From Tritrichomonas musculus (lineage: Eukaryota; Parabasalia; Tritrichomonadida; Tritrichomonadidae): a stretch of DNA of 21,715 nucleotides. The notes under the pieces were generated by a model that made no database searches, was not told where the DNA came from, and saw only the letters and a list, made by a program, of their open reading frames with translations. The position numbers and the translations under genes were made by a program. Location: NCBI GenBank assembly GCA_039105265.1, contig JAPFFF010000487.1:1-21715 (forward strand), in the 5' to 3' direction. Below are positions 18,157 to 21,715 of the stretch, one piece after another (position 1 is the stretch's first letter; the number at the start of each line of letters is the position of its first letter).

Positions 18157-19168
18157 TTATGTCCACTTCCTTATGTTATCGGGAAGCGATTTCTGTTTGG
18201 ACCAGTATTCTAGTTCTAATGTACTTAGTCGAGCTGGATTTCCTTCTCGTAGATTCTTTGCTGGAATCGAATCTTGCACGCCACCTTCATACTGAACTCT
18301 ATATTTATTCTTTTTTTAATCGTAAGAAATAATTTTATCTACAGCTCCTCGTTTACCATTCTTAATGGTGTTGGCTAAATTATTGTTAGATGTTCTTATT
18401 AATCTATATCCAGGATATTTATCTACAGAATCATCTTTAGCTTTGATAAGGAATTGGTTGCCAGACTTAGAGTCAATAAGATATGCTTCTTTGCTAACTC
18501 TATTACGTTTCTTAGATAGAGAGTTTGGTTCTAATACAACTCTAACTTTATCTCCAGGCTTAAAGTCATATTGGTTATTTATTGATTTAGTCTGAATATA
18601 ATTCTGTTCATCTTGCTCTGTTATGTCATTTGGTGCTTTGTTATCTAATGACCTGTGCGGCGAATTATTATATGCATCTATATATCTATTCTCACCAATA
18701 AGGTCTCTGATAGTTCTCATAAATCTATTTATTATTCCAAGCACGTTATGGTTATTATCTTCGGTTGTTCGGTATCTAATATTTTGCGAGTTAATAAATT
18801 CTAACACATCATTTGTTAGGTATGCGGCATCTTGGTCTGATGTCAGAGAATAAACATTAGGCACGTCTTTTATAAATTGTTGTAAGGCATTAAGAACTTC
18901 TTTACTAGATTTGCCATGCATCGGATATGCGTATGCTTTGTTTCTTATTGATAAATGTGTCCATCTGGAATCTATTCGGGTGCTTAGATACAATGGGAAT
19001 ATATTTAGCCTTAGGAACTTTTACATCGTGAATTATTGAGGCTAAATGTTGCTTGGCTTGTTGTTCTGTAAAGCCATAACGCTTAGCAAGAGGAATAAAT
19101 TTTGATGGCGTCTTCCATGGGTAAGAATGGTAAAGTTCGTCGATTGTATTAAATTCTTTTTTACTCAT
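18157..19168 (-). pseudogene. INT: retroviral-type integrase with chromodomain-like tail (Polinton C), broken
   Basis: An rve-superfamily integrase, which inserts the element into host DNA. The start is ATG 19168 (MSKKEFNTIDELYHSYPWKT) with ATTTTT, six bases, TAAATG. The N-terminal ~60 residues are helical. The catalytic core follows, with the first Asp in FQMDTF and the second in LTSDQDAAYL, then an NVLGIINRFMRTIRDLIGEN block and the NSPHRSLDNKAPNDIT motif, typical of integrase cores (the YN-x-x-PH-x-x-L signature). After it comes an SH3-like domain (FKPGDKVRVVLEP). Last is a chromodomain-like stretch with VDKII, then YRVQYEGGVQDSIPAKNLR and LSTLELEYW, about 18160-18350. Polinton integrases are known to carry a chromodomain. 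The gene is broken, about two to three breaks. Confidence 0.75.
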
Positions 19169-19183
19169 TTATTATGCAAAAAT
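19166..19183 (-). promoter_or_regulatory. T-run/TAAATG start motif, integrase gene
   Basis: ATTTTT, six bases, TAAATG on the minus strand; it lies in the 18-bp gap before the integrase gene and so overlaps the end of the penton-like gene only slightly. Confidence 0.5.
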
Positions 19184-19186
19184 AAT

Positions 19187-20482
19187 TTAGATGTAAAGCA
19201 TCTTAGAGTAAGGTAAGAATTGCATTTCCATCACAAATGATTCGTTCTTAGGTATCATGATAGGAATGCTGTTATGACGTCCTGAATAGAATTCTATCCA
19301 GAATTGTTGGTCGTTTGAGTTCAGCTTATAATATTTTATCGGGACAAAGTTTACTGAACTATCACCTATATAATTATGTGCTGATTGCTCTACTATAGAT
19401 GAATATATTTTATATGGTTGTCTATCCCAAACATTATAAAAGTCTAATCGTTCGAGCTATTTATCTTTATAGTTATCGTGATGGTTTTGGTATGGCATGT
19501 AACCAATATTCATCAGGTCAGTAAAATCATCTTTATTATAATTTTCATCTGTATTTGTATTAGCGAAATTAATCTTAAATTCTGTATAGTAAAGACTACC
19601 GAATACATCATCTTCTTCTTCTACTGGTGAATAAGTTGGTTCTGGGAGTGGCGTTGGTGAAGGCTCTGGTGTAGGTTCTTGTTCAGACTGAATATATGCT
19701 TTCAGTTTAGTATTGAGTGGGGAGAATAATGTTTCTACAAATGTATTCTTCTCATAGTCATAATATCCATCCATTTGTACATCGTTAATACTTCTGTCAA
19801 CATCCTCTAAGTGAAACCGTGGGGTTAATTTATCTTTATTAGCTTCACTAAACTGTAATACTTCTGCTTTAACTTTTTCATACTCTTCCCCGCTACTAAA
19901 TACTAATCTATATGCATTATACACATACCAAAAATTAGCATATAATGGATTCTTGAATATATATTGCTTAAATATATTTATAGGTCTTCTGAATACATCC
20001 AAAGCCGAATCCCATTCTAGCTTGAATTCACTTTCGACATGTGCATTCTAAGCATCAAATCTTTGTTTTAGTTGAGCTTTTATGTCATCGAATAATTTTC
20101 TAAAATCATGTTCAGTTCCCAGCAATGAAATAATATGAACTGTAACTTCACCTTTATATTTCGTTTCAATCATACTAATAATTTCTTCTTTTGTTTTGGT
20201 TGGGTTTTCTTTCTTCAGTTTGTTCTATACGCATCGCAAATATTTCCTTATGCTCAAGTCGAATTCAATCTTTCTACGCCTAGCTAACATGTTAATATTT
20301 CTTATTCCCACAATTGATTCTCCTCTATTGGAAGTAAGCCAGTCGGCCGGGAAGTTAAAATAATAACGATTAGTTTTATTTATATCTTGTTCGCCATCTT
20401 CAAGAAAATAAACTGTTTCTATTGGTATAGGCAGGTTTTGGTCTGTTGATATATTTTCTTTGTTTGGGTATAAATAGGTCAT
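19187..20482 (-). pseudogene. penton-like minor capsid protein (Polinton C), broken
   Basis: It starts MTYLYPNKENISTDQ at 20482, with ATTTTT, nine bases, TAAATG. The N-terminal part has YFNFPADWLTSNRGESIVGI and NINMLARRRKIEFDL, a pattern I associate with the single-jelly-roll minor capsid (penton) of trichomonad Polintons. A middle helical part follows, then a Pro/Glu/Ser linker (EPTPEPSPTPLPEPT) and a C-terminal beta-rich part with FWIEFYSGRHNSIPIMIPK and FVMEMQFLPY. It would plug capsid vertices. It is first in the five-gene cluster, 18 bp before the integrase start, and lies close to the presumed element end. Broken, about three breaks. A different structural role is possible. Confidence 0.5.
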
Positions 20483-20500
20483 TTAGTATTATATAAAAAT
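20480..20500 (-). promoter_or_regulatory. T-run/TAAATG start motif, penton-like gene
   Basis: Minus strand: ATTTTT, nine bases, TAAATG. Member of the set described for 19166-19183, 18132-18146, 17249-17267, 16803-16823, 14699-14712, 10333-10352 and (with four Ts) 5279-5299. Confidence 0.5.
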
Positions 20501-20649
20501 ATTTGTTAGTGTATGTTGTTAGTGTAAACTCAATTTTTTAATGTTTACCTCTTTCTCAATTTTGATAAGAATGAAAGCAATTTCATTCAATATTTGTGAA
20601 TAAAAAAAATTCAATATATTTTTTTGAATTTTTTTGAGAATAATTGTGA
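20483..20649. other. junction between Polinton C and the Tc1 element
   Basis: A+T-rich, gene-free. The segment 20505-20530 holds two AGTGTA words, and read on the minus strand it begins AGTTTACACT, a plausible but unproven Polinton terminus (AG start). No matching inverted copy was found elsewhere in the window. Confidence 0.25.
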
Positions 20650-20684
20650 GATAAATTAATCGGTAAATTTTTGAGAATAAATTT

Positions 20685-20689
20685 TCATT
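20685..20689 (+). promoter_or_regulatory. possible initiator TCATT before the transposase
   Basis: TCATT fits the trichomonad Inr and lies 11 nt before 20698, where the transposase sequence would be expected to start. Confidence 0.25.
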
Positions 20690-20697
20690 ATTTTTCA

Positions 20698-21715
20698 AAG
20701 AAAGATCCTCTTTCAGAAGTAGAAAAAGTTAAAATTCTTACAAGTATCGCCTCTCTTCACTCACCTAAATACAAAATGATAGGTGAAGCAATGAATAGAA
20801 GTCCAGAAACAATTAAAAAATTCAACTATCAATATCAAAAAACGCAACAATTGTTCCCTCAAAGAGGAAGGCATCCGATCATTGGCACATGTATAAAAGA
20901 AGGAATTATAGGTTCTGTTCAAGCCTTCCCTCTGCAAAAATTAGAAGATATTTCTGATGATTTTCAAGTTTCACCATCTAAGGTGAAAGGAATACTTAAT
21001 GAAAATAAAATTGATTACTTTACTCAAACTCCCATTGTAGGCCTAGATGAACCTCACAAAAATGCGCGCATTCAATTTTGCTCAAAATTTGCATATCTGA
21101 ATTATTTTGAGATGCCAAAAATTATTTTTACTGACGAATCCACGGTTCGCGTTGATGAAAAGAGTGGAGGAATATGGCGCGAACGTGGATTTCATCCTCA
21201 GGAGGAGTTTTATGTCAAAAATGCCCACCCACCCTCAGTTATGGTCTGGGGTGGAATAGGACCATTTGGCTATAAAACTCCTCTTTTAAGATTTTCGGGG
21301 AGAATCAATTCTAAAAAATACTGCGAATCGTTAATCTCTAATAACATTTTTGCAGATATCAAAAATCATTTTGGAGATGAGTGGACATGGCAGCAGGATA
21401 ATGCCCCATGCCACTCATCTCGGTATACAAAGCAAGTTTTGCAATCGATCTTCCCTTCTCAGCTCGACTGGCCAGCAAAGAGCCCAGATTTGTCTCTAAT
21501 AGAGCAAGTCTGGGATTTGATGAAGTCGAAGCTGAGAGGAAGGAAGTTTCCTGATAGCGATTCGCTGTATAATGCTTTATGCCTTGCTTGGTGGTCAATC
21601 ACAGAAGAGGTTATTCACAATTTTCATTCGTCGTTTTTAGCTCGATGCCAAACTTGTCTAACTCATTCGGGCAACTGTTTAAACGGAAACTGGAAAGAAG
21701 TCCATGAAAGACATA
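20698..21715 (+). CDS. Tc1/mariner (DD34E) transposase, open at right edge, no start codon
   Basis: One uninterrupted frame from 20650 past the right edge. Order: an N-terminal helix-turn-helix region (EKVKILTSIASLH, then IGEAMNRSPETIKKF), a GRHP-type basic linker, and the DDE core. Catalytic residues are Asp in IFTDEST (codon 21133), Asp in WQQDNAPCHSS (21397) and Glu in SPDLSLIEQVW (21502), with exactly 34 residues between the last two, i.e. DD34E. It acts by cut-and-paste at TA sites. At 337 visible codons the core is nearly complete. The recognisable protein begins near 20698-20704, but there is no ATG there; the first in-frame ATG is 20776, within the HTH, so that start would cost part of DNA binding. 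The copy is probably inactive unless it begins elsewhere. It is a possible source for mobilising TA-flanked MITEs such as 3281-3765, though no shared ends were seen. Confidence 0.85.

Larger units (their letters stand above)
14989..20482 (-). mobile_element. Polinton/Maverick C (fossil, partial, broken)
   Basis: Five genes on the minus strand in the order penton-like (20482), integrase, packaging ATPase, pVI-like and major capsid (ending at 14989), with gaps of 18, 22, 22 and 42 bp. No polymerase gene in matching codon style and no protease were seen. The right end probably lies shortly beyond the penton start (about 20500-20540), but TIRs could not be confirmed. Each of the genes looks broken, with roughly eight to ten breaks in all, so this is an old, inactive copy. 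Genes favour AGA for arginine. Confidence 0.75.

Noticed and set aside
1-21715. tRNA, rRNA and CRISPR arrays
   Set aside because: No cloverleaf-like A/B boxes, rRNA core sequences or regularly spaced repeats were seen on either strand by eye.

Overview
The window is about 70% A+T and looks like a trichomonad parabasalid (Trichomonas/Tritrichomonas type). The reasons are the Maverick/Polinton remains with protein-primed polymerase, integrase, packaging ATPase and capsid genes, a DD34E Tc1/mariner transposase, a bacterial-type alpha-amylase fragment and a PD-(D/E)XK (Rpn-like) gene, all intron-free. The genus cannot be fixed from sequence alone. Only the first ~2.2 kb carries host-like genes; almost all the rest is mobile DNA.

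Layout. 1-575 (-): 3' part of a GH13 alpha-amylase gene, broken. 576-1150: no gene. 1170-2204 (+): intact Rpn/PDDEXK-type nuclease gene. About 2314-14702: Polinton A, a fossil with fibre-like genes, a 163-codon unknown gene, a major capsid gene, a pVI-like gene, a coiled-coil gene and a protein-primed DNA polymerase B gene. Two younger insertions sit inside it: a 485-bp TA-flanked MITE (3281-3765) in the fibre region, and a 2223-bp unit (5835-8057) with 420-bp terminal inverted repeats and a 5-bp target duplication (TCACA), inserted in the capsid gene. About 14989-20500: part of a second, different Polinton (C), with five head-to-tail minus-strand genes (penton-like, integrase, packaging ATPase, pVI-like, major capsid) separated by only 18-42 bp. 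20650 to the right edge: a Tc1/mariner transposase open across the edge but without a visible start codon.

How the parts fit. Both Polintons carry capsid-type genes, so they descend from elements able to form particles. Both are broken several times and are treated here as fossils. Arginine codons, read by eye, lean to CGA/CGT in the A capsid and polymerase but to AGA in the C genes. This supports two lineages meeting near 14.7-15.0 kb.

The most interesting observations are: (1) the compact 2.2-kb Polinton-derived unit with near-identical long TIRs carrying a fibre-like gene and a penton-like gene start; (2) a shared start context, a T-run then TAAATG, before at least eight Polinton genes of both elements, resembling a poxvirus late promoter; (3) an HNH-like zinc domain inside the polymerase gene; and (4) phage-tail-fibre-like genes in the Polinton cargo.
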